Source: CAXDOZ01 sp963991145 (GTDB lineage Bacteria > Bacteroidota > Bacteroidia > Chitinophagales > JABDMM01). Taken from it: a stretch of DNA of 21,230 nucleotides. Of the stretch, positions 1 to 6,330 are shown one piece after another. A program made the position numbers and the translations under genes. The notes below the pieces were generated by a model, which had not been told where the DNA came from, searched no databases, and worked only from the letters and a program-made list of their open reading frames with translations. The stretch covers positions 1 to 21,230 of the forward strand of contig CAXDOZ010000036.1 of the NCBI GenBank assembly GCA_963991145.1, written 5' to 3'. Position 1 is the first letter of the stretch, and the number at the start of each line of letters is the position of its first letter.

Positions 1-40
1 TCTCTATTCGTCGGCAGCGTCAGATGTGTATAAGAGACAG
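1..40 (+). other. Illumina Nextera (Tn5) read-1 adapter with partial i5 index; library artefact
   Basis: Bases 8-21 read TCGTCGGCAGCGTC and bases 22-40 read AGATGTGTATAAGAGACAG. Together they are the complete Nextera read-1 adapter, the second part being the 19-base Tn5 mosaic end. Bases 1-7 (TCTCTAT) equal the last seven bases of the Nextera i5 index CTCTCTAT (S502/N502), in exactly the place an index occupies in the library molecule. The match is seen directly; the identity of adapter and index is established knowledge. The genome therefore starts at base 41, and anything read through bases 1-40 is artificial. Confidence 0.98.
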
Positions 41-270
41 GCAAAGATCATTACCGGTTTCTTTTGAATGGTATCTCCTAGTGGTAAATACAGATCCATG
101 CGAAGCGTTTGGTTGCTGTTAAAACCATAAGGGTCTGCATTCCCATAAGTCACGTTCTGGATCTCATTTACCTGAAAGATCGGGTCCAGGTAAAGAACTG
201 AACCGCTATCAACACTGGCAATGGATGAAATGGAGAGAAGAAGAAAGAGAAGTATGCTTTGAAACCGCAT
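4..270 (-). CDS. Secreted alpha/beta hydrolase (esterase-like), N-terminal fragment fused to adapter
   Basis: Only bases 41-270 are native, giving 76 complete codons plus two bases. The protein starts with a signal peptide (basic MRFQ, then a run of Leu/Ile/Ser, likely cut after the SIAS segment). It continues with a stretch typical of carboxylesterase-type alpha/beta hydrolases: NVTYG near residue 39, LRMDLYLP near 56, then KKPVMIFA, the beta strand normally followed by the HGG oxyanion loop. At that point the adapter begins. The last residues, CLLYTSDAADE, are translated adapter, and the stop codon at 4-6 lies in the index. The catalytic Ser, Asp and His are all missing, so the family call rests on the N-terminus. 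The gene is probably intact in the organism and only cut by the contig end. Confidence 0.7.
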   Translation of the reverse strand: MRFQSILLFLLLSISSIASVDSGSVLYLDPIFQVNEIQNVTYGNADPYGFNSNQTLRMDLYLPLGDTIQKKPVMIFACLLYTSDAADE

Positions 271-307
271 TCCTCAATTTAAGAAATAGATGGATTAAAA
301 TACTTGC

Positions 308-654
308 TTATACAAAGACAATGCTGTCAAGTTTCCAGATATAAACCTGATTGAAGACTAGGCGGTAAATGGCTACACCTGCTAGAATGGAATAGGTTTG
401 GTTGGATAGAGACTTTATGGTTGCCGTAAAAGACCTTTGCCATTTGTCTTCATTAGTGCTCAAATCAATGTGAGTGAATTGCTCATTGGGGATTCGGGCT
501 CTATCGCAATATCAATCCAGGCAATATTTGGATATTTTGAAAGAATATCGAGTCTGATTTGATCATCACCCTTTGAAAAAGATTCTACTCGTTTAAAATC
601 AAATCTTCGATCATTACTTTCAACAATTGCAGCAGTGGTAATACCTCGTCCCAT
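308..654 (-). pseudogene. Small gene of unknown function broken by a one-base frameshift
   Basis: An ATG at 654 opens a 64-codon frame (MGRGITTAAIVES...) that stops at 460-462. Just before that stop the frame one step away becomes coding-like and runs to a stop at 308-310 (NEQFTHIDLSTNEDKW... to ...KLDSIVFV). The two join if one base is restored in the GGGG run at 488-491 (CCCC in the coding sense): the join then reads IAIEPESPNEQFTHIDLS and gives a protein of about 115 residues. The first half is charged; the second half contains a more hydrophobic stretch (SILAGVAIYRLVFNQVYIW). I do not recognise a family. Either a real homopolymer deletion or a base-calling error would explain it. It lies 37 bases upstream of the hydrolase fragment on the same strand. 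Confidence 0.5.
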
Positions 655-657
655 AAT

Positions 658-789
658 TTAATTGGCAGCCAAGTCTCTATCCTTCAAACCTTTAGCTAAC
701 AACACTTCTAAAATATTCAAGTAAGCTTGTGAATGCAATCCAATCGTTTTCAGATTATTAACTTTCAAAAACGTTATATTTTTATCTAA
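658..789 (-). other. Short coding-like frame, possible N-terminal remnant of the broken gene below it
   Basis: In the same frame as the ATG at 654, but separated from it by a TAA at 658-660, the minus strand reads a protein-like stretch of about 43 residues that includes LHSQAYLNILEVLLAKGLKD and ends in RDLAAN. No ATG opens it. The frame is closed upstream by TAA at 790-792, and the only usual start inside is TTG at 766-768, which would give 36 residues. It may be the first part of the gene at 308-654, interrupted by a nonsense codon, or a separate tiny gene 3 bases ahead. Confidence that it is translated is low; it is listed because its composition looks coding. Confidence 0.25.
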
Positions 790-837
790 TTAGTTGATTT
801 TGTGATAATTGAGGCGTAAATTGATTTACACTCAAAC

Positions 838-2337
838 ATGCAATACTCCGACGCATTATATCAATTGATCAAGAGCCTTAACAGGACAGAGAAAAGCTAC
901 ATTAAGAAGTTCTCACATAAGGTTGGCTCTGAGAAAACAAAGGTTTTTCTGGAGCTATTTGATGCCATTGACAAACAATCGGAGTACAATGAAAAGACCC
1001 TGATCTCAAAATTTGAGAAGAAAGGTGTACCGAAAAAGAGTTTCCCTGCTGCTAAACATTACCTGTACAATCTCATACTTAAATCCTTAGTGGACTACAA
1101 CCGGAATAAATCAGTTCACAGTAGGATTAGGAATTATCTGGAGCAGGCCGAGATACTCAAGGCTAAAAGGCTTAAAGACCAGAGTCTCAAGCTGGTTTTA
1201 AAAGCCAAAGAACTTGCTAAACAGCACGAATCCATGACTCACTTCTTTGAAATTCTGAGGGTTGAGCAGCAGCTAAAAGTAAAGCAGGATCCTGCATTCA
1301 TGGAGGAGCAGAGAAAAGAGGAGCGTTACTACATCGAGCTTTACGAGAACAGATACGAGTTCCGACAGCTTTACTATAAGATCTTTACTGAATTCAGGAA
1401 GGTCAATGTAATGAGAGATATTGAAAGTGTTAATCGCCTGAAGGAGCTTATGAAACATGATCTACTCTCTCATGAGAGCAAGGCTATCAGTTTTCAGGCT
1501 AAGAATAACTTCCACAGTTTACACGGGAACTTCTATGCAGTTACCGGTCAGAATGAACTTGCCTTTCAGGCAAGATTAGATCAGTTAAATCTTTGGAGGA
1601 ATAATAAGAATAAGGTTGAGTCTCAGCCTGTAACCTATCTCAGAGTCTCTCATAATGTTTGTGAAGCAGCTCTAAAAATCCAAAGAGTGGATGAAGCTCG
1701 GGACATTATTAAAGAGCTTGAAAAGATTGAACCTCTAAATAAGGATCATCAATTAGAGATCCTGGAGGTAAGCTGGCTCAACAAGATCAAGATCGCTATT
1801 GCGGCGAATGATTTTGATCTAGCTCAGAATCTTGTTGATGAGCTGGAAGAGTTTTGGAAGCAAAACCCTCAAATGGAGTTTGGTGATGACATGCGCTATA
1901 GTCTGTTGGTCTACTTTGCAGGAATTTGCTACTGGAACAAACAATATGATCGCTCGCTCTCTTACCAATTAGAACTGATCAACAGAAAAGATTATCGGTA
2001 CCAGCAGGATATTGCTGTTTCAATTAGAATCATTAACCTCTTTACTTATTACGAGCTAAAAAACGTAAAGATGCTTGAAAAGGCATTCATCTCAACTTAC
2101 AGGTTCCTTCATAAACAGGGAAAGCTCTTTGAGTTCGAGAAAATGCTGATCTCAGGGATGAAGAAGCTGGCTGGAACACCGCTTAACTCTACTAAGGGTC
2201 AAAAAGTCTTAAAGCAGTTGGAGGAGAAATTGACCCAACTAAAGCAAGACCCATTTGAGCAGCATGCATTTCAGCATTTTGATCCTACTCCCTGGATTCA
2301 GTCCAAAAGGAATAAGAATCAGGGCCAAACTGTGTAG
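838..2337 (+). CDS. Conserved-looking helical protein of unknown function, 499 residues
   Basis: This is a cytoplasmic protein with no signal peptide or membrane segment, rich in Lys, Glu, Leu, Gln and Tyr. The N-terminal 100 residues (ALYQLIKSLNRTEKSYIKKF, then LFDAID near 42 and LYNLILKSL near 76) resemble the opening of a group of large hypothetical proteins I associate with Bacteroidota. The rest looks all-helical, with helix pairs such as LKLVLKAKELAKQ and NDFDLAQNLVDELEEFW that suggest degenerate TPR-like repeats. No catalytic motif is visible. The ATG at 838 is the first in frame and gives a coherent N-terminus. The gene faces away from the broken gene at 308-654 and is 62 bases upstream of the histidinol-phosphatase on the same strand. 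The TPR-like reading is inference. Confidence 0.8.
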   Translation: MQYSDALYQLIKSLNRTEKSYIKKFSHKVGSEKTKVFLELFDAIDKQSEYNEKTLISKFEKKGVPKKSFPAAKHYLYNLILKSLVDYNRNKSVHSRIRNYLEQAEILKAKRLKDQSLKLVLKAKELAKQHESMTHFFEILRVEQQLKVKQDPAFMEEQRKEERYYIELYENRYEFRQLYYKIFTEFRKVNVMRDIESVNRLKELMKHDLLSHESKAISFQAKNNFHSLHGNFYAVTGQNELAFQARLDQLNLWRNNKNKVESQPVTYLRVSHNVCEAALKIQRVDEARDIIKELEKIEPLNKDHQLEILEVSWLNKIKIAIAANDFDLAQNLVDELEEFWKQNPQMEFGDDMRYSLLVYFAGICYWNKQYDRSLSYQLELINRKDYRYQQDIAVSIRIINLFTYYELKNVKMLEKAFISTYRFLHKQGKLFEFEKMLISGMKKLAGTPLNSTKGQKVLKQLEEKLTQLKQDPFEQHAFQHFDPTPWIQSKRNKNQGQTV

Positions 2338-2399
2338 AATTAACCATCCTCTAACCTGTATGTCAATATTCCATACGATTTGACAAATATCTTTGAATA
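2338..2399 (+). promoter_or_regulatory. Possible -7 box (TATCTTTG) directly ahead of the histidinol-phosphatase
   Basis: TATCTTTG at 2388-2395 matches the Bacteroidota -7 consensus TAnnTTTG and ends four bases before the ATG at 2400, so transcription from it would start at or within the start codon. No TTG lies 17-23 bases upstream, so the -33 half is missing. Read-through from the upstream gene is the alternative. Confidence 0.3.
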
Positions 2400-3275
2400 A
2401 TGGCATGGACGAATTATCATAGTCACACCAATTATTGTGACGGAGATGCGGATCCGGAAATTTACATTCTGGCGGCGATTGAGGAGGGCTTGTTGGCTTA
2501 TGGGTTTAGTTCACATGCACCTGTTCCATTTGACTGCAAATGGACGATGAATAAGCAGCGAATTGGTGACTATTCAAGATACATTGACTTCCTTCAACAC
2601 AAGTATAGAGACAAGATCGAGATATATAAGAGTCTTGAGATCGACTACATACCTGGGGTAATTGGAGTGAGTCACCCCTCCATTCAAAAGCTCAATCTGG
2701 ACTATAGCATTGGCTCCATTCATTTCATTGACAAATTTCCTGATGGAATGCCCTGGGAAATCGATGGGAACCACTGGAAATTCGCAACCGGTCTACTGGA
2801 GATCTTTCAGGGTGATATCAAAAGAGTCATTACTCGTTACTATCAACTTACCCGAGAAATGGTGCAGAAGGATTGTCCGGATATCATTGGTCATCTAGAT
2901 AAGATCAAAATTCAGAACTCATTCTTCGAATACTTTGACGAAACTGAAAGCTGGTATAAACGAGAGATTGAACAAACACTTAGCACTATCGCTCAAAGTG
3001 ACGCAATTGTAGAGGTTAATACAAGAGGTCTTTACAAGAGGAAAACAAATAGCACCTACCCAAGTCCATGGATTCTGGAGAGAATTCACGATTTAAACAT
3101 TCCAGTTACAATTAACTCAGACTCTCACAGACCAGAAGAGATCACAATGGGATTTGAGGAAACGGCCAAATTGCTTGACGATATTGGATTCAAAAGAGTA
3201 AGGGCCTTTGTGAATGGATACTGGCAGGATTTCGACCTTAATCGAAATGGATTAGCTATCCCTGTAGCAGTCTAA
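2400..3275 (+). CDS. hisK: Histidinol-phosphatase, PHP family (HisJ/HisK type)
   Basis: Predicted to hydrolyse histidinol phosphate to histidinol and phosphate, the penultimate step of histidine synthesis, in the cytoplasm. At 291 residues it has the usual length. PHP metal-site motifs appear in order: HSHT at 7-10 followed by CDG, SSHAP at 37-41, LEIDY at 79-83, SIHF at 106-109, GHLDK at 164-168, EVNTRG at 205-210 and NSDSHRPEEI at 239-248. These supply the His, Asp and Glu ligands of the trinuclear metal centre. Other PHP phosphoesterases share this core, but the SSHAP and SDSHRPEEI contexts fit the histidinol-phosphatase branch best. No other his gene is in the window, so it would act apart from a his operon. 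The symbol is by family; hisJ is also used. Confidence 0.85.
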   Translation: MAWTNYHSHTNYCDGDADPEIYILAAIEEGLLAYGFSSHAPVPFDCKWTMNKQRIGDYSRYIDFLQHKYRDKIEIYKSLEIDYIPGVIGVSHPSIQKLNLDYSIGSIHFIDKFPDGMPWEIDGNHWKFATGLLEIFQGDIKRVITRYYQLTREMVQKDCPDIIGHLDKIKIQNSFFEYFDETESWYKREIEQTLSTIAQSDAIVEVNTRGLYKRKTNSTYPSPWILERIHDLNIPVTINSDSHRPEEITMGFEETAKLLDDIGFKRVRAFVNGYWQDFDLNRNGLAIPVAV

Positions 3276-3281
3276 ACACTC

Positions 3282-3419
3282 CTAAGAGGCATAAACTACA
3301 AGGCAAAGAAGCATGATTGCAGCGTAGATGTAAATCTGCGATTGATAGTACTTCTTGAGGAATGAGTACTTTGCCTCATTATGATGTCCTAGAACCTGTC
3401 TTAGTATATCCTGAATCAT
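3282..3419 (-). CDS. Small membrane protein, 45 residues, unknown function
   Basis: A complete frame from ATG (3417-3419) to TAG (3282-3284) encodes a basic amphipathic N-terminal half (MIQDILRQVLGHHNEAKY, then KKYYQSQ) and a hydrophobic C-terminal segment (IYIYAAIMLLCLVVYAS). It looks like a single-helix tail-anchored membrane protein. An in-frame TGA lies six bases before the ATG, so the start is fixed. It is the last of three same-strand genes, 50 bases after the 49-residue gene, and ends 6 bases from the convergent histidinol-phosphatase. TATTTTTG at 3424-3431 fits the -7 consensus and ends four bases before the ATG. It is too short for a family call; the coding claim rests on its amphipathic-plus-hydrophobic design and tight packing. 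Confidence 0.6.
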   Translation of the reverse strand: MIQDILRQVLGHHNEAKYSFLKKYYQSQIYIYAAIMLLCLVVYAS

Positions 3420-3469
3420 GCCTCAAAAATAACTTGGCAGTTGAATCTTACTCTTATTACAAGTTTAAG

Positions 3470-3619
3470 TTATCCATACTTCGATGTAAACTTCTGCAAG
3501 GGTAGCCATCCGGTCATGAAACCAATCATGTCTACCTCCTCTCTACCTTCAGCTTCTTTCTTGTCTTGTTGAATCTCTTCTGTTCTTCCTAACTCTTCAG
3601 TTTCCTTCCCCTCTTCCAT
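3470..3619 (-). CDS. Small acidic protein, 49 residues, coupled to the acyltransferase
   Basis: The ATG at 3617-3619 shares its A with the TAA stop of the acyltransferase (TAATG), the classic arrangement for translational coupling. The frame runs to TAA at 3470-3472. The N-terminal 30 residues are almost all charged or polar (MEEGKETEELGRTEEIQQDK, then KEAEGREEVD) and probably helical or disordered. The end is a short hydrophobic-aromatic patch, MIGFMTGWLPLQKF. There is no signal peptide or full membrane span. I recognise no family. The coupling suggests it is made in proportion to the acyltransferase and may be a subunit or carrier-like partner; that is inference. Confidence 0.55.
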   Translation of the reverse strand: MEEGKETEELGRTEEIQQDKKEAEGREEVDMIGFMTGWLPLQKFTSKYG

Positions 3620-5148
3620 TAATCCTTTAAGTTTTCCATCGTCTCCCTTGGCAGATTCTCAAGATCTAATAGCATCAACCCATCCAACACATCTGAAAAG
3701 TTTGGATCCAGGTTGAAGCCGATGATCTGAGCATTCTGACCAAAATACTTCTTCATCAAAACAGGTATTCTGAAATGCTCCGGTTCAATATCCTCAATAA
3801 AATTATCGAGTCTTTTTAACTGACCGGCGAAATTCTCTACTAAAAGTTGAGTATCAATATTTTTTGGATTGAATCTAAATTGCTTTCTAGCCTTGATCAT
3901 GCTTCCCAGCTCTGTATCGAAATAGTACTTCTTTACAAACTCTACTATAAGATGTCGCGAAACTTTTGAGTAGTGTTTACTAATGCTAAGCGGGCCGATC
4001 AAATACTTGTATTGCGGATTATCAAGCAAGAAATGAAGTATCCCTTTCCATAGAAGAAACAATGGTAGTCTTTTTCTTTGGTACTCAGGAACCACATAGC
4101 TTCTACCCAGCTCTAAAGACTTTTCCAAATAAGGCTTAAAACTGTTCTTGATCTTGAATAGTGAATGAAGGTAAAATCCTTTTTTTCCATATGATTCCAT
4201 GATCTCATCTCCTGGACCCAAACGGTATCCTCCAACTAATTTTTTTGCCTCAGCATCCCATATGATTAATTGCTTGTAATAGAGATCATACTGATCGATA
4301 TCCTGCGCCTGACCGGTTCCTTCTTCAACCTGACGAAATGTGATTTCGCGCATTCTCCCAATCTCCTGCATCATGTTAGGAATCTGCCAGGCACTTGCTA
4401 TATATACCCTAAACTCCTGTTGCTGAAACAAAAAACCATTTTCCCTATCCAGATCTTTAATCTCTTTGACTAATGTTTTTTCCTGAACAGGTATAGCAAT
4501 CTCTTTTTTATAGATCTCCTTTTCTTGCTCCTCTACTCCTTTTATTTCAGTAGCTGAGTTCATTGCCCTCATTCTCTCAAACAACATATTAAGCTCAACC
4601 TGTAATTCTTTATCGCTTTGATGCACTTCAGGCTTATATGCACGTCCAAGTCTGATCACAGAGGTAGGTCTGGGTTTGGTTAGACCTGGAAACTGCATCA
4701 TGTTCAGAGTCTTCTGCTTCAATTTACTCATGCTTCTAATTGTAACCGGCACAATCGGTATCCCCATTGAATACATGGCTAACAACCTCTTTCTTGCTGC
4801 CATATCATCATGCTTCAAAACAAGAATAAAAGCAGTATCCTCTTCAATACAACCAGAAATCTGTGTCTCTATGGAATCATTCCAATCAATGGGTTGATAC
4901 CAGTCTTTAATAGCTGCGTATAAAAAGCTCCTGTGATCAACTAGTAGTTTTGGAGAATATTCGAGATTACTAGCCATTTGCATCATAGCTAACCCATCCC
5001 ATGGGTTTGATCTATCAGATAAAAGAAAGACAACTGGTCCTTTTGGACATCTTCGCTCATCAGATTTGTTTAGCTGATATCTAAATCCCTGATTATTGAT
5101 CAGGTCATTAAGGAACCTTCTGGAAATTTTAACTTTCTCCAACTGCAT
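3619..5148 (-). CDS. Two-domain lipid acyltransferase: degenerate PlsC-like domain plus OlsB/hemolysin-type GNAT domain
   Basis: From the ATG at 5148 the protein has 509 residues. Residues 245-430 resemble the acyl-ACP-dependent N-acyltransferase (hemolysin/OlsB) fold: the RMREITFRQVEEGTG stretch at 265-279, DQYDLYYKQLIIWD at 285-298, VGGYRLGPGDE at 305-315, and the SLELGRSYVVPEYQR stretch at 344-358. Residues 36-140 resemble a lysophospholipid acyltransferase domain. This pairing recalls bifunctional ornithine- or glycine-lipid synthases such as OlsF. However, where PlsC proteins have HX4D this one has RSNPWD (46-51), so the catalytic His is Arg, and I see no clear FPEG-type second motif. 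The N-terminal half may therefore be structural. Residues 170-240 form a charged linker. An in-frame GTG at 5247 would add 33 residues but lies in the -7 box, so I use 5148. It probably makes an aminolipid; the substrate is unknown. Confidence 0.65.
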   Translation of the reverse strand: MQLEKVKISRRFLNDLINNQGFRYQLNKSDERRCPKGPVVFLLSDRSNPWDGLAMMQMASNLEYSPKLLVDHRSFLYAAIKDWYQPIDWNDSIETQISGCIEEDTAFILVLKHDDMAARKRLLAMYSMGIPIVPVTIRSMSKLKQKTLNMMQFPGLTKPRPTSVIRLGRAYKPEVHQSDKELQVELNMLFERMRAMNSATEIKGVEEQEKEIYKKEIAIPVQEKTLVKEIKDLDRENGFLFQQQEFRVYIASAWQIPNMMQEIGRMREITFRQVEEGTGQAQDIDQYDLYYKQLIIWDAEAKKLVGGYRLGPGDEIMESYGKKGFYLHSLFKIKNSFKPYLEKSLELGRSYVVPEYQRKRLPLFLLWKGILHFLLDNPQYKYLIGPLSISKHYSKVSRHLIVEFVKKYYFDTELGSMIKARKQFRFNPKNIDTQLLVENFAGQLKRLDNFIEDIEPEHFRIPVLMKKYFGQNAQIIGFNLDPNFSDVLDGLMLLDLENLPRETMENLKD

Positions 5149-5254
5149 AGCTCTGAAATTTAGGGGTGGCGCCGCCGAACCTCGGATGAGGACAAGTTCG
5201 GATAGCAATAAACTGACGGACGCCCATGGGCAAAAACTTGATGACACAAAATTA
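5149..5254 (-). promoter_or_regulatory. Promoter and structured 5' leader of the acyltransferase unit
   Basis: On the minus strand TAATTTTG (5247-5254) matches TAnnTTTG exactly. No clear TTG -33 element is placed at the right distance. The inferred transcript begins near 5241 and has about 90 untranslated bases, more GC-rich than the flanks. The leader holds a stem-loop: CCGAAC (5196-5201) pairs with GTTCGG (5175-5180), and a nested CTC/GAG (5188-5190 with 5181-5183) closes an ATCC loop, leaving five bases bulged on one side. GCCCATGGGC at 5222-5231 is a perfect 10-base palindrome near the transcript start. I recognise no known riboswitch class. Confidence 0.45.
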
Positions 5255-5331
5255 AGTCGGGGTAGCGCCTGAAATTTTAGCTAAGTGAGAAGATTCAATA
5301 AAGAAAGCCTACAGAAATTGAAAAGAAGAAG

Positions 5332-6330
5332 TTACTCTAATGAGGATTTTATGTTAACCACATCTTTTAAAAGAATAGGATCATCAGAAATAATTCCATT
5401 TACACCAAGATCGATCAACTCTTCCATTCGATCAGAATCATTTACCGTCCAGGGTATTAACTTCATTCCTTTTTCTTCGCAAAAAAGTATTAAATCCTGA
5501 TTGACAAAATTGTGATTTGGGCTTAGAATATCTGGTATAAAGGTCAGCTGAGATAATTGGTCTTCTGCAGAAATTGAGGGGTCCCAAATTAAAAATGCTG
5601 TGTAAACCTGATCCATTCTTTCATGGATTAGATTTAAGACTCTTGGGTCAAATGATTGAATAGTGATACGGCCTTCTAGATAGGATTTGGAAACCGAATT
5701 AATGACCAGATCAACGAAAGTATCAATCGAGGGAGTAAAGACACCATCATACTCAGGATCACTCTTTATCTCGATATTATAATTAGGAATTGAAACATTC
5801 TCATCGATTTCATTTCTTAAGATCTTTTGATCGATTTCTCGAAATACAATTTCAAAAAGTGAATCAAGAGCAGGTTTAGTTTCAAAAGTTTTTTCCTGCA
5901 ATGGAAAATCAGGATGACCCATAGATCCACAATCGCAATTCTGCAGTTCCTGATAGGTCATCAAATAAATATTATTCTGCTGGCCTGGTTCGGTTGGTGA
6001 CTCACCATTCTGATCTAAACAGATCTTGGAATCGAGCCAGGGCTCATGGGAAAGAACAACAACATTATCTTTTGTAATAACTACATCGCATTCAATTGTA
6101 GTTGCACCATTCAAAACACCGAAAATTGCTCCCTGAATAGTATTCTCCGGATAATATGTTCTTGCTCCCCGGTGCCCCTGCAAATCAAAATCACTCAAAT
6201 CATAAGTAATTCTATCAGTTGTGGTCTCTTCTTCAATTTCACTTTGAGTTCCTGACTGATTACAGGAGAAAGAAATAAAAACAATGATTAAAGATAGAAT
6301 CTGCCCGTAAGGGCTAAAGGGAACGTGCAT
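5332..6330 (-). CDS. Glycerophosphodiester phosphodiesterase, lipoprotein
   Basis: It hydrolyses glycerophosphodiesters (deacylated phospholipid head groups) to glycerol-3-phosphate and an alcohol. The N-terminus has a hydrophobic stretch (10-21) ending in SFSC, so Cys23 is the likely lipidated residue and the protein is anchored in the envelope. GDPD motifs are all present: GHRGARTYYPENT at 52-64 with the catalytic His53 and Arg54, IECDV at 79-83 with metal ligands Glu80 and Asp82, SHEP at 94-97 with the second catalytic His95, NIEIKS near 204, and PWTVND and GIISDDP near the end. At 332 residues it is typical for periplasmic GlpQ-like enzymes. Its ATG lies inside the end of the upstream hydrolase gene (17-base overlap), so the two are probably translated together. 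Confidence 0.9.
   Translation of the reverse strand: MHVPFSPYGQILSLIIVFISFSCNQSGTQSEIEEETTTDRITYDLSDFDLQGHRGARTYYPENTIQGAIFGVLNGATTIECDVVITKDNVVVLSHEPWLDSKICLDQNGESPTEPGQQNNIYLMTYQELQNCDCGSMGHPDFPLQEKTFETKPALDSLFEIVFREIDQKILRNEIDENVSIPNYNIEIKSDPEYDGVFTPSIDTFVDLVINSVSKSYLEGRITIQSFDPRVLNLIHERMDQVYTAFLIWDPSISAEDQLSQLTFIPDILSPNHNFVNQDLILFCEEKGMKLIPWTVNDSDRMEELIDLGVNGIISDDPILLKDVVNIKSSLE

Noticed and set aside
5149..5247. In-frame N-terminal extension of the acyltransferase from GTG at 5247
   Set aside because: The start codon lies inside a perfect -7 box, the added residues resemble no part of the family, and the stretch can form RNA structure. The ATG at 5148 gives a sensible start.
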